Origin: an uncultured Bacilli bacterium
Lineage (GTDB): Bacteria > Bacillota_I > Bacilli_A > RF39 > UBA660
Length of the DNA: 26,280 nt
Assembly: GCA_910587725.1 (NCBI GenBank)
Contig: CAJUNG010000022.1
Location: 1 to 26,280, forward strand
Reading direction: 5' to 3'
Part shown: piece by piece, positions 1 to 7,100 of the stretch
Position numbering within the stretch: position 1 is the first letter of the stretch
How the letters are laid out: every line of letters begins with the position of its first letter
The notes under the pieces: model-generated
What the model was told of the DNA's origin: nothing
Database searches by the model: none
Seen by the model: only the letters and a program-made list of their open reading frames with translations
Program-made: the position numbers and the translations under genes

Positions 1-2
1 GT

Positions 3-203
3 GAAGAAGGACAAGCGACGTTTAAACGATGTGAAAATCAAGAATATTTAGAACGAGGGCGAGAAGAAGGACGACTTGAAGGCCGAGAAGAGGGGCGTGA
101 CCAAATAATTAAGATGATGTATGAACATGGAATGGAACCTTTAGAGATTGCTAAGATTTGTAATTTAACAGAAAAAGAAGTAGAAGAAATTTTAGAACAG
201 TAG
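3..203 (+). CDS. C-terminal fragment of an Rpn-family / PD-(D/E)XK nuclease 'transposase' protein
   Basis: The window opens inside an open frame that ends at a TAG at 201-203; the start lies upstream. The visible 66 residues contain runs of the pattern E-G-R-E-E-G-R followed by a short helical tail (MMYEHGMEPLEIAKICNLTEKEVEEIL) resembling a small helix-turn-helix. This combination, EGR/EEGR repeats followed by '-IA-ICNLT-EEVEEIL', is typical of the C-terminus of Rpn-type recombination-promoting nucleases, often annotated as PD-(D/E)XK nuclease family transposases, which are common and multicopy in gut Firmicutes. The nuclease domain itself is outside the window, so function rests on the tail alone. 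It could also be another protein that shares this tail. Confidence 0.6.
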   Translation, partial: EEGQATFKRCENQEYLERGREEGRLEGREEGRDQIIKMMYEHGMEPLEIAKICNLTEKEVEEILEQ

Positions 204-267
204 AGGCGAATAGAAGAATTTTAAGTTTAGCTTTTATTTAGCTATTCACTTGATAAAACAAAAAAGG

Positions 268-323
268 ATAAAAAACAAGAGTAGTATGAATGATTATTAA
301 AGTATTCTTTTGTTTTTTATTTT
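268..323 (+). terminator. possible AT-rich terminator hairpin after the Rpn-like gene
   Basis: The arm at 268-281 (ATAAAAAACAAGAG) is complementary, with one G-U pair, to 307-320 (CTTTTGTTTTTTAT), leaving a 25-base loop. The stem is almost all A-U, so it is weak. Apart from this hairpin and the promoter near 421, the 204-450 gap shows nothing I can name. Confidence 0.3.
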
Positions 324-397
324 GGAATCTTTCTTTTTTACCAAATATACGTTAGAAATTTGTTTTTCAACTTTTTTATTTCTTTAACGGAAATCTC

Positions 398-426
398 TTC
401 TCTAATTGAGGAAACCATGCTATAAT
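398..426 (+). promoter_or_regulatory. extended -10 promoter for the gene at 451
   Basis: TATAAT at 421-426 is preceded by TGC (418-420), forming an extended -10. The -35 region 17 bases upstream (398-403, TTCTCT) is weak, as expected for an extended -10 promoter. The RBS GAGTGAGGGG (435-444) and ATG at 451 follow at normal distances. Confidence 0.55.
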
Positions 427-450
427 TTTAGTAGAGAGTGAGGGGTTCCT

Positions 451-1212
451 ATGGGAAAAGAGCAGAAGGAAAAATTAGAATTAATTTTATTGGGTGTCAT
501 TACTCTCTTGTTAGTAGGACTACTGATATTTTCTGCAGTTCGATTTAAAATGGAACAAAAAGCGAATTCTGAGCAGGATAAAAATCAATCTCATGAAAAA
601 GAGGATACAGATAAAGAAGAATCAGTTCCTACAGAAACACCTGAAATCTCTTCTCCTCCTGGATTAAGTACACCTCTTCCTACACCGAGCATACCATCTT
701 CTAGTTCTGAGACTCCATCTATATTGGATGATAAAAATGAAGAAAAAGTAATTTCCTATTTTTCTAGTTTGGAAGCCTCCTCTTTTCAAAGTCAGGATGC
801 AAGGTTTGTAGAACAAGCAAAAAATGCATTTACTACTGTTGTTGACTTCTTGTTTTTTGGAAGTGAAATAAAAGGATATACTTTTTCAGAGTTAACGACA
901 TCGGCAAAATTGAAAGTGATTCAAATCGCATTATCGATAGATCATAAAATTGACAGTTATTTTCCTGATTATAAAGAGAGTATCAAAATAAAGATGACAG
1001 ACTTAAAAGCAAAAGCTGCACTTTTATATTTAGAACAAACAGCTAAATTATGTGATACTGTTGGTGAAGAAGCTTGTAATGAAGCAAGACGCGATTTTAA
1101 AAATATGAAGGAATCATTTGGCTTTACTTGGGATATGATAAAAGATGGAGTTAGTCAAGGTTACTTCTATTTAAAAGAAGTACTAAATGAGTGGTATCAA
1201 TCAATAAAATAG
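451..1212 (+). CDS. N-terminally membrane-anchored protein of unknown function
   Basis: This is a 253-residue protein I do not recognise. After about nine charged residues comes one strong hydrophobic segment (residues about 10-32), then a polar, charged stretch. Residues about 55-95 form a Pro/Ser/Thr-rich linker (for example TPLPTPSIPSSSSETPS). The C-terminal domain (about 100-253) looks mostly helical and contains two cysteines, in LCDTV and EEACN. The topology suggests a short cytoplasmic tail, a signal anchor and an extracellular domain on a flexible stalk. ATG 451 is supported by GAGTGAGGGG at 435-444 and an extended -10 at 421. The stop is four bases before the AI-2E transporter frame, so the two are probably co-transcribed. 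The P/S/T linker resembles the repeat region of the large surface protein at 17167, but that is a compositional similarity only. Confidence 0.75.
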   Translation: MGKEQKEKLELILLGVITLLLVGLLIFSAVRFKMEQKANSEQDKNQSHEKEDTDKEESVPTETPEISSPPGLSTPLPTPSIPSSSSETPSILDDKNEEKVISYFSSLEASSFQSQDARFVEQAKNAFTTVVDFLFFGSEIKGYTFSELTTSAKLKVIQIALSIDHKIDSYFPDYKESIKIKMTDLKAKAALLYLEQTAKLCDTVGEEACNEARRDFKNMKESFGFTWDMIKDGVSQGYFYLKEVLNEWYQSIK

Positions 1213-1225
1213 AGGGATGATGAAA

Positions 1226-2374
1226 ATGTTAAAGAAAAATAGTGATGAAAAGTTAAATGTGACTAAAATTAATGAGGGAATTAAGATTGGTGTTGCCGTA
1301 CTTCGAATTCTTTACTTTTTAGCAATTGTTTTAGCAATTTATGTTGCGACATTATTAATTGGGAATTGGCAAATTATTCCTTTCGTGAAGACGATATTGA
1401 AAGTGATTTCGCCATTATTTATTGGACTTACGATTGCTTGGCTTTGTGATCCGTTTGTTACCAAACTACAAAAAAAGGGAGTAAACCGTGTTATTGGTAC
1501 AGTTTTTACCTTTGTCTTGATTATTTTATTCTTTGTTATTTTGGGATTTTTAACGATTCCGTCCATTACTGAACAAGTTAATGATTTGATTGTCAGTACA
1601 CCGTCATTTATGAATTATTTAAAAGATCAAATCGATGGTATTTTTAATTCCATTTCGAATATGAGTGGTTATGATCTTGCCGATATTGAGATAAAAGTAT
1701 ACGATGCGATTAACACTCTTGGTTCTTCCCTAACTGTTGGACTTCCTAATATGATTATGAATGTTTTATCTACATTAATTACTGGAGGAATTAATTTAGT
1801 ATTTGGATTCATTATCGGATTTTATATGTTATTTGATTTTAAGAATATTCGTGTGCATTTTTTAAATATGATTCCAAAATCGCATAAAGAAGAAACTAGT
1901 GAATTATTAGACCGACTCAATGTAAATTTAAAAGATTTCGTTCATGGAACTTTACTGATTATGTTTATTTTATTTACTTTTCAATCGATTGGACTTACAC
2001 TTGCAGGAATGAAAGCACCACTTGTATTTGGACTTTTCTGTGCAATTACGAATGTTATTCCTTATGTGGGTCCTTATATTGGAGGAGTTCCGACCGTACT
2101 TGTTGCTTTTTCCTTTAGTCCAATGACGGGGGTGTTTACTCTTGCATCAGTGATTGTTTGTCAAATCTTAGAAAGCTATTTCTTACAACCGATTGTGATG
2201 GGAAAAACGATGAGTTTGCATCCCGTTACAATTATGATTGGTCTATTGCTTTTTGAACATTTCTTTGGTATACTAGGAATGATTTTAGCAACACCAATTA
2301 TTGCAATTGGAAAAACGATTTTTCTTTATTACAATGAGAAATATGAGCTACTACAAAAAATCAAATATGATTAA
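1226..2374 (+). CDS. AI-2E / PerM-family membrane transporter
   Basis: This is a multi-spanning membrane protein of about 382 residues. The hydrophobic N-terminal half holds several helices, followed by a polar amphipathic region (ERLNVNLKDFVHGTL-type segment) and C-terminal membrane segments. The motif NVIPYVGPYIGGVPTVLVAF is the hallmark of the AI-2E transporter (UPF0118) family; LEP/ILESYFLQPIVMGKTMSLHP and the following ILGMILATPI segment are also family signatures. Members transport diverse substrates: autoinducer-2 in TqsA, or Na+/H+ exchange in some Bacillus relatives. The substrate here cannot be read from sequence. Three in-frame ATGs exist (1217, 1220, 1226). I chose 1226 because AGAGGG at 1211-1216 then has a nine-base spacer, but 1217 is possible. 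It follows the membrane-anchored protein closely. Confidence 0.9.
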   Translation: MLKKNSDEKLNVTKINEGIKIGVAVLRILYFLAIVLAIYVATLLIGNWQIIPFVKTILKVISPLFIGLTIAWLCDPFVTKLQKKGVNRVIGTVFTFVLIILFFVILGFLTIPSITEQVNDLIVSTPSFMNYLKDQIDGIFNSISNMSGYDLADIEIKVYDAINTLGSSLTVGLPNMIMNVLSTLITGGINLVFGFIIGFYMLFDFKNIRVHFLNMIPKSHKEETSELLDRLNVNLKDFVHGTLLIMFILFTFQSIGLTLAGMKAPLVFGLFCAITNVIPYVGPYIGGVPTVLVAFSFSPMTGVFTLASVIVCQILESYFLQPIVMGKTMSLHPVTIMIGLLLFEHFFGILGMILATPIIAIGKTIFLYYNEKYELLQKIKYD

Positions 2375-2399
2375 AAGAACTAGGAAATAAGAAAAGTAG

Positions 2400-2569
2400 A
2401 AAAGGCTTCTTTTAAAAAGAGAACTTAGGATTGGTGAAAATAAGTAAAAAAGCGTTTCGAAAGCTACTTATGGAGTTTTTAAGGATTTTTAAAATCCGTT
2501 ATCAACAAGAGATCTAAGTAGGATGGTACCGCGGTGATTTACTGCTCCTACGATGGGTCTTTTGTTTTC
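2400..2569 (+). promoter_or_regulatory. T-box leader responding to uncharged tRNA-Ala
   Basis: The T-box core AAGTAGGATGGTACCGCG lies at 2516-2533. Its UGGU (2524-2527) can pair with the ACCA end of a tRNA with discriminator A, as in tRNA-Ala. Stem I carries the conserved TTGGTGAAAA element (about 2431-2440). The specifier position shows GCT at 2463-2465, an alanine codon followed by A. A short stem III (GGATTT/AAATCC, 2483-2497) separates the two parts. The antiterminator can form as GTAGGA (2518-2523) with TCCTAC (2546-2551), plus GCGGT/ACTGC inside. A long extension (2507-2514 with 2556-2563) followed by a modest U-rich stretch could act in termination, but no strong classical terminator is seen. 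The leader precedes the kinase-like gene and alaS, consistent with the Ala specifier. Confidence 0.9.
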
Positions 2570-2587
2570 ATTAAAGGAGGATTATTC

Positions 2588-3127
2588 ATGATTTATTTAA
2601 TTGCGGGAAAAGCCCGAAGTGGGAAAAATACGTTTGCCTCTGATTTGTCATCTTTTCTTGAGTCTCGAGGAAGAAAGGTTTGTGTCATTGAGCTTATGCG
2701 TACCTTAAAAGGTTACTGTAAAGATTATTTTGGTTGGGATGGGAAAGATGAGACTAAGCCTAGAGAGTTTCTTCAAAAACTAGGTACCGAAATTATTCGT
2801 GAAAAACAAGGAAAACCGTTATTTCATATCGAGCGATTAATGGAAGATATTTCTGTTTTAGAAAATTTTTATGATGATTTTATTGTTCCTGATGTACGTT
2901 TCCCTTTAGAAATTGAGGAAATTAAAAAGAGAAGTTCTATGGGTGCAGTTTCTATTCAAATCCTACGCGAAGATAATGTTCAAGGCTTAGCAGGAGATTT
3001 ATCTAAGCATATTACAGAAACGGCATTAGATAATTATCATGATTACGATTTTTCTATTCAAAATACGTCATTAGAGGAATTAAAAAAACAAGCTTTAACA
3101 ATTGTGAGAGAGGTGGAGAAAAAATGA
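2588..3127 (+). CDS. P-loop deoxynucleoside-monophosphate-kinase-like protein
   Basis: This 179-residue protein starts with a P-loop, GKARSGKNT (residues 7-15). The N-T after the lysine parallels the K-D-T of phage-type dNMP kinases rather than the usual K-S/T. A second block, PDVRFPLEIEEIKK, fits the D-x-R-x-x-x-E region of this superfamily, which is related to dephospho-CoA kinases and phage T4 gp1-like kinases. The likely role is phosphorylation of a nucleotide or similar small substrate; specificity is not visible. I chose ATG 2588 because AAAGGAGG (2573-2580) is seven bases upstream. A longer frame from 2534 would start inside the T-box core and is not credible. It is the first gene of the T-box operon and overlaps alaS by four bases (ATGA), so it is tightly coupled to alanine charging. 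Confidence 0.75.
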   Translation: MIYLIAGKARSGKNTFASDLSSFLESRGRKVCVIELMRTLKGYCKDYFGWDGKDETKPREFLQKLGTEIIREKQGKPLFHIERLMEDISVLENFYDDFIVPDVRFPLEIEEIKKRSSMGAVSIQILREDNVQGLAGDLSKHITETALDNYHDYDFSIQNTSLEELKKQALTIVREVEKK

Positions 3128-5808
3128 GAAAGATGACAAGTAACGAAATTCGAAAAATGTGGTATAAGTTTTTTGAAAGTCATGGTCATAAACGGATGGA
3201 GAGTGCATCTTTAATTCCTGTTTCTGATGATTCTCTACTTTGGGTTAATGCTGGGGTTACGCCACTTAAAAAATATTTTGATGGGAGTGAAGTTCCCGAA
3301 AATAGGAGGATTGTTAGTGTCCAGAAATGTATTCGAACCAATGATATTGAAAATGTTGGATTAACCAAACGTCATCAAACTTTCTTTGAAATGATGGGAA
3401 ACTTTTCTATTGGTGATTATTTTAAGGAAGAAGCGATTGAATTTGCTTTTGAATTATTAACAAGTAAAGAATACTTTGCGATTCCTAAAGAAAAACTTTA
3501 TATGACGATTTATACAGAGGATAAAGAAACTTATCAAAAATGGATTTCTTTAGGAGTAGATTCTACACATTTAATTCCTTTAAAAGAAAATTTTTGGGAA
3601 ATTGGCGAAGGACCTTGTGGACCAGATTCGGAAATTTTTTATGATCGTGGAAAGAAATATGATACAGATGGTCATGCATTCGAACACTTTAAAAATGATG
3701 AAGAACAAGAACGATTTGTCGAAATTTGGAATAATGTATTTAGTCAGTTTAACGCAAAGACTGGACTTCCTCGTGATGAATATCCCGAACTTCCTAGTAA
3801 AAATATTGATACAGGAGCAGGACTTGAGCGATGGGCTTGTATTTTTCAAGATGTGGACTCCAATTTTGATACAGACCTTTTTGTTCCGTTAATTTCAGCC
3901 ATTGAAGAGATGAGTGGTGTTTTATATAATGGGCAGATGGAATTTAAAGTCATTGCCGATCATATCCGAGCAATTACTATGGCACTTACCGATGGTGCTA
4001 GTTTTGAAAATGTTGGACGTGGTTACATTTTAAGAAGACTATTAAGAAGGAGTGTCCGCATGGGAAGAAAACTAGGATTAAATGGAATATTTCTTTATCC
4101 TTTAGTTGATGAAGTAGTAAACATTATGGGAGATGCTTATCCTTTAGTGGTATCCTCAAAGGAAAACGTTAAGAAGTTAATTTTAGAAGAAGAAGAACTG
4201 TTTTCTAAAACTCTTCATCAGGGTGAAAGAAGACTTATGCAGTTGATGAGAGATGCAGATACTAAGGAAATTTCGGCAGAAGATGTGTTTAAACTTTATG
4301 ATACTTATGGGTTTCCTTTCGAGCTTACTTTAGAATACTTAGAAGAAAAAGGATTCACGACTTCTAGAGATGCTTTTGATGCACTTTTAGCAGAAAGTAA
4401 AAATATAGCAAGAAATGCCAGAAGAACTCTAGCCAATATGAATCGACAAAATGAATCGTTATTAAAATTTACAGAAAAATCAGACTTTTATTATGATAAA
4501 GTCAAACAAAAAGGAAAAATTATTTGTTTGCTAGAAGGAGAAAATAGGGTTTCTAGTCTTAAGAAAAAGGGATTTGTTATTCTAGATAAAACTTGCTTTT
4601 ACGCAGAAAGTGGAGGGCAAGTTGCGGATACTGGGCTTTTAGTTGGAGAAAATTTTAAAGCTAGAGTTATCGATGTTCAAAAATCTCCTAATGGTCAGAA
4701 TTTGCATGAAGTAAAAATTTTAGATGGACAAATGCAGGAAGGCGATGTAGTTAGTTGCAATATCGATATATCAAGACGAGAGAAAATTGCCATTAACCAT
4801 TCTTCTGTACACTTACTTCAATATGCTCTTCAGACCGTAATTAGCGATACGATAAAACAAGCAGGAAGTAAAGTCGATGATTTATCTTTACGGTTTGATT
4901 TTACTTATACAGGAAAAATTCAAGATGAACAATTAGTTCAAGTTGAGCGTTTGGTCAATCAAATGATTGAGGAGAAAATTCCTCGAGTAGTTGAAGAGAT
5001 GACCCTTTCCCAAGCACAAGAACTTGGAGCAATGGCACTATTTACAGAAAAGTATGGTAAAATTGTTCGTGTAGTTCGGTTTGGAAATTCGATGGAACTA
5101 TGTGGAGGATGTCATACGCAAAATTCAGCGAATATTTCTCATTTTGCCATTTGCTCTTTAGAAAGTAAAGGAAGTAATGTTTACCGAATCGTTGCGGTGA
5201 CGAAAGATCAAGTGAGAGATGCTTTATTTGAAGAGGTTAAACCGTATAATGATGAAAAATTGAAACTGGCAATGAAAGCTAAAGAGATTGTATCTAAAGC
5301 AAAAGCGGATGGAATTTCTTTGAAGTTTAAATTCAAGTTAGTCGAAAGAGATGTTCTTAGTTATCAAGAAATTGTTCTTGAAAAACAAGAATTAGAAACT
5401 TTGCAACAAGAAGTCAAAAACTTAGAGAAAGCTTATGAAAAAGAAAAACAAGCAGTTGATGCGAAAAAGACAGAAGAGTACTTTTCTCAAACCGTAAAAA
5501 TTAAAGATGTGCAAGCGCTAATTTTGAAAGTGGAAAATAAAGATATGAAAACATTAAAGACACAAGCAGATGAGCTTTGCAATCAATTGATGAATGGATT
5601 TGTGTTCTTTGTTAATGTTTGTGGACAAAAAGCTAGTGTTATTGTCAAAAGTGGTGTTGAAAATATTTCTGCAAGTCGTTTACTAAAAGACACACTCTCT
5701 TCTTATTGTACTGGTGGGGGAAGTGATACTTTTGCTCAAGGAGGAATTTCCCATTTAGACTTTGTGGATGATGTTTTAGCTTTAGTTCGTAAAACGTTGG
5801 GTGAGTAG
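3124..5808 (+). CDS. alaS: alanyl-tRNA synthetase
   Basis: AlaRS attaches alanine to tRNA-Ala in the cytoplasm. The 894 residues cover all expected parts. The class II catalytic domain has TSNEIR near the N-terminus, the motif 2 region RTNDIENVG / GNFSIGDYF, and motif 3 DTGAGLERW (about 229-237). The editing domain carries the Zn ligands H-x-x-x-H (HSSVH, residues 559 and 563) and CGGCH (Cys660, His664). The C-terminal DHHA1-type domain has TGGGSDTFAQGG. The length matches bacterial AlaRS (about 875-880). Within the editing domain the usual R-R-I-E-A-V-T is Y-R-I-V-A-V-T, a mild divergence. The ATG overlaps the previous stop and has GAGAGGTGG upstream; Met4 (3133) is an alternative start. The T-box with Ala specifier at 2463 independently supports the assignment. 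Confidence 0.98.
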   Translation: MRKMTSNEIRKMWYKFFESHGHKRMESASLIPVSDDSLLWVNAGVTPLKKYFDGSEVPENRRIVSVQKCIRTNDIENVGLTKRHQTFFEMMGNFSIGDYFKEEAIEFAFELLTSKEYFAIPKEKLYMTIYTEDKETYQKWISLGVDSTHLIPLKENFWEIGEGPCGPDSEIFYDRGKKYDTDGHAFEHFKNDEEQERFVEIWNNVFSQFNAKTGLPRDEYPELPSKNIDTGAGLERWACIFQDVDSNFDTDLFVPLISAIEEMSGVLYNGQMEFKVIADHIRAITMALTDGASFENVGRGYILRRLLRRSVRMGRKLGLNGIFLYPLVDEVVNIMGDAYPLVVSSKENVKKLILEEEELFSKTLHQGERRLMQLMRDADTKEISAEDVFKLYDTYGFPFELTLEYLEEKGFTTSRDAFDALLAESKNIARNARRTLANMNRQNESLLKFTEKSDFYYDKVKQKGKIICLLEGENRVSSLKKKGFVILDKTCFYAESGGQVADTGLLVGENFKARVIDVQKSPNGQNLHEVKILDGQMQEGDVVSCNIDISRREKIAINHSSVHLLQYALQTVISDTIKQAGSKVDDLSLRFDFTYTGKIQDEQLVQVERLVNQMIEEKIPRVVEEMTLSQAQELGAMALFTEKYGKIVRVVRFGNSMELCGGCHTQNSANISHFAICSLESKGSNVYRIVAVTKDQVRDALFEEVKPYNDEKLKLAMKAKEIVSKAKADGISLKFKFKLVERDVLSYQEIVLEKQELETLQQEVKNLEKAYEKEKQAVDAKKTEEYFSQTVKIKDVQALILKVENKDMKTLKTQADELCNQLMNGFVFFVNVCGQKASVIVKSGVENISASRLLKDTLSSYCTGGGSDTFAQGGISHLDFVDDVLALVRKTLGE

Positions 5809-5809
5809 T

Positions 5810-6751
5810 ATGAATACTTTATATGTGATTTCTTCAGAAGATAGCTTTTTAGTGCATCGAGAGATTTTGAAGATAACCTCTAAGTATCCCTCTTTTGAAA
5901 GCGTGCGATATGACTTAAAAGAAGTTTCTATTTCCCGTGTGATTGAAGATTTGGATACGTTAAACTTTCTTTCAGAAGGAAAGATTGTGATTGCTGAAAA
6001 TGCGTATTTCCTTACGGCAGAAAGGCCAACTGGAGTAATCGAGCAAGATACTTCGTTGTTAGATAAATATCTAGAAAATCCTAATCCTTCAAATATTCTC
6101 ATTTTGGTTACGACAAAACTAGATGAGCGAAAAAAGCAAGTGAAATTGTTAAAAGAAAAGGCGAAGGTTATCCAAGCTTCCTTGGATGCCTTTTCATTAA
6201 TTCAAGAGAACTTAGACGATTTTTCCATGGATGATGCGGTAAAAAGATATTTAATCGATAAAGTATTGGGAAATGTGGAACGTGTTTTTCAGGAACTTTT
6301 AAAATTAAAGCTTTACTGTTTTGACCAAAAGAAGATTACCAAAGAAGATATTGACCTACTGGTGATTCCTTTAGAAGATGATAATATATTTCATCTGATT
6401 GATGCGATTATTGCGGGTAAAAGGGAAGAAGCATTCAAGATTTATGAGGATTTGATTTTACATAATGAAGAACCGATTAAAATTTTGGTGTTATTAGCTA
6501 GTCGATTTCGTCTTTATTATCAAGTGAAAGTTCTGATGAAGAAGAATTTGAATGATACAGAAATTGGTAAGATTATCGGCAGTCATCCGTATCCAGTAAA
6601 ACTTGCTAGAGGGGTTGTTAGAAATTATGAGGAGAAGAAACTTCTTCATTACTTAAAACATCTGGCACAAATTGATTTGGATGTCAAACGGGGGAATACT
6701 TACCAAAATATTGCTCTTGAGACATTTATTTTGACTGTTGGTGCAGATTAG
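5810..6751 (+). CDS. holA: DNA polymerase III delta subunit
   Basis: HolA is the clamp-loader subunit that opens the beta sliding clamp during replication. This 313-residue protein has the typical course: an N-terminal AAA-like domain without a functional Walker A (LYVISSEDSFLVHREILK; FLSEGKIVIAENAYFL), a middle segment (NILILVTTKLDERKK) and the helical collar domain with DNIFHLIDAIIAGKREEAFKIYEDL. It is shorter than the B. subtilis protein (347) but complete. A GTG at 5801 opens the frame, but ATG 5810 directly after the alaS stop (5806-5808), with GGGTGAG upstream, is the better start. It is the last gene of the T-box operon; a strong terminator follows at 6805. Replication and tRNA charging are linked here by operon membership only. 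Confidence 0.9.
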   Translation: MNTLYVISSEDSFLVHREILKITSKYPSFESVRYDLKEVSISRVIEDLDTLNFLSEGKIVIAENAYFLTAERPTGVIEQDTSLLDKYLENPNPSNILILVTTKLDERKKQVKLLKEKAKVIQASLDAFSLIQENLDDFSMDDAVKRYLIDKVLGNVERVFQELLKLKLYCFDQKKITKEDIDLLVIPLEDDNIFHLIDAIIAGKREEAFKIYEDLILHNEEPIKILVLLASRFRLYYQVKVLMKKNLNDTEIGKIIGSHPYPVKLARGVVRNYEEKKLLHYLKHLAQIDLDVKRGNTYQNIALETFILTVGAD

Positions 6752-6804
6752 AAAGATCTGATTTAGGAAAAAATTTTATATTGATTCATTATGGTTTTAA
6801 TTCT

Positions 6805-6838
6805 ACCTAATTCTAGAATGGATTAGGTGGATTTTTTT
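6805..6838 (+). terminator. strong rho-independent terminator of the alaS-holA operon
   Basis: ACCTAATTC (6805-6813) pairs with GGATTAGGT (6820-6828) in a nine-base stem with one G-U and a six-base loop (TAGAAT). GG-A and a run of seven T (6832-6838) follow. Confidence 0.9.
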
Positions 6839-7060
6839 ATGGAAGAAAGTGACAAAAAAAGCGTAATAGTTACAAAAGAAGTCCTATTTTTTGAATTTTG
6901 ATTAGCACTTGTACTTGATTTTTGGTCTCGTTGTGGAAATGAAGGAAGAATGACTTAAAAATTTAAGTATCGACGCCGATTGATTTTAAAAAGTAAAATC
7001 GTTTTTTCTGGTGATTTTATCTTTATTTTTCTAAAAAAAGGGCTAGTATTTTTATTTTAA
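6839..7060 (+). other. 222-base intergenic stretch before typA, possible small RNA
   Basis: There is no credible gene here. It holds the inverted repeat ACTTAAA-AA-TTTAAGT (6953-6968) and a second terminator-like hairpin at 6982-7007. I found no convincing promoter between the two terminators. A 20-codon frame from 6839 has no RBS and no recognisable features. A small RNA ending at about 7007 is possible but unproven. Confidence 0.3.
6982..7007 (+). terminator. terminator-like hairpin upstream of typA
   Basis: GATTTTA (6982-6988) pairs perfectly with TAAAATC (6994-7000) around the loop AAAAG, followed by G and six T (7002-7007). The stem is short and AT-rich. It lies between the holA terminator and the typA promoter, so it would serve read-through or a small transcript. 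Confidence 0.5.
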
Positions 7061-7063
7061 TTG

Positions 7064-7072
7064 TGCTATAAT
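7064..7072 (+). promoter_or_regulatory. extended -10 promoter of typA
   Basis: TGCTATAAT at 7064-7072 is an extended -10, identical to the one before the gene at 451. No good -35 is seen 16-18 bases upstream. The RBS AAAGAGGT (7085-7092) and ATG 7101 follow. Confidence 0.6.
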
Positions 7073-7100
7073 CGGACTGTTCGGAAAGAGGTAATGAGAG

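Noticed and set aside
2534..2587. Extended start of the kinase-like gene
   Set aside because: It runs through the T-box antiterminator; the RBS at 2573-2580 fits ATG 2588.
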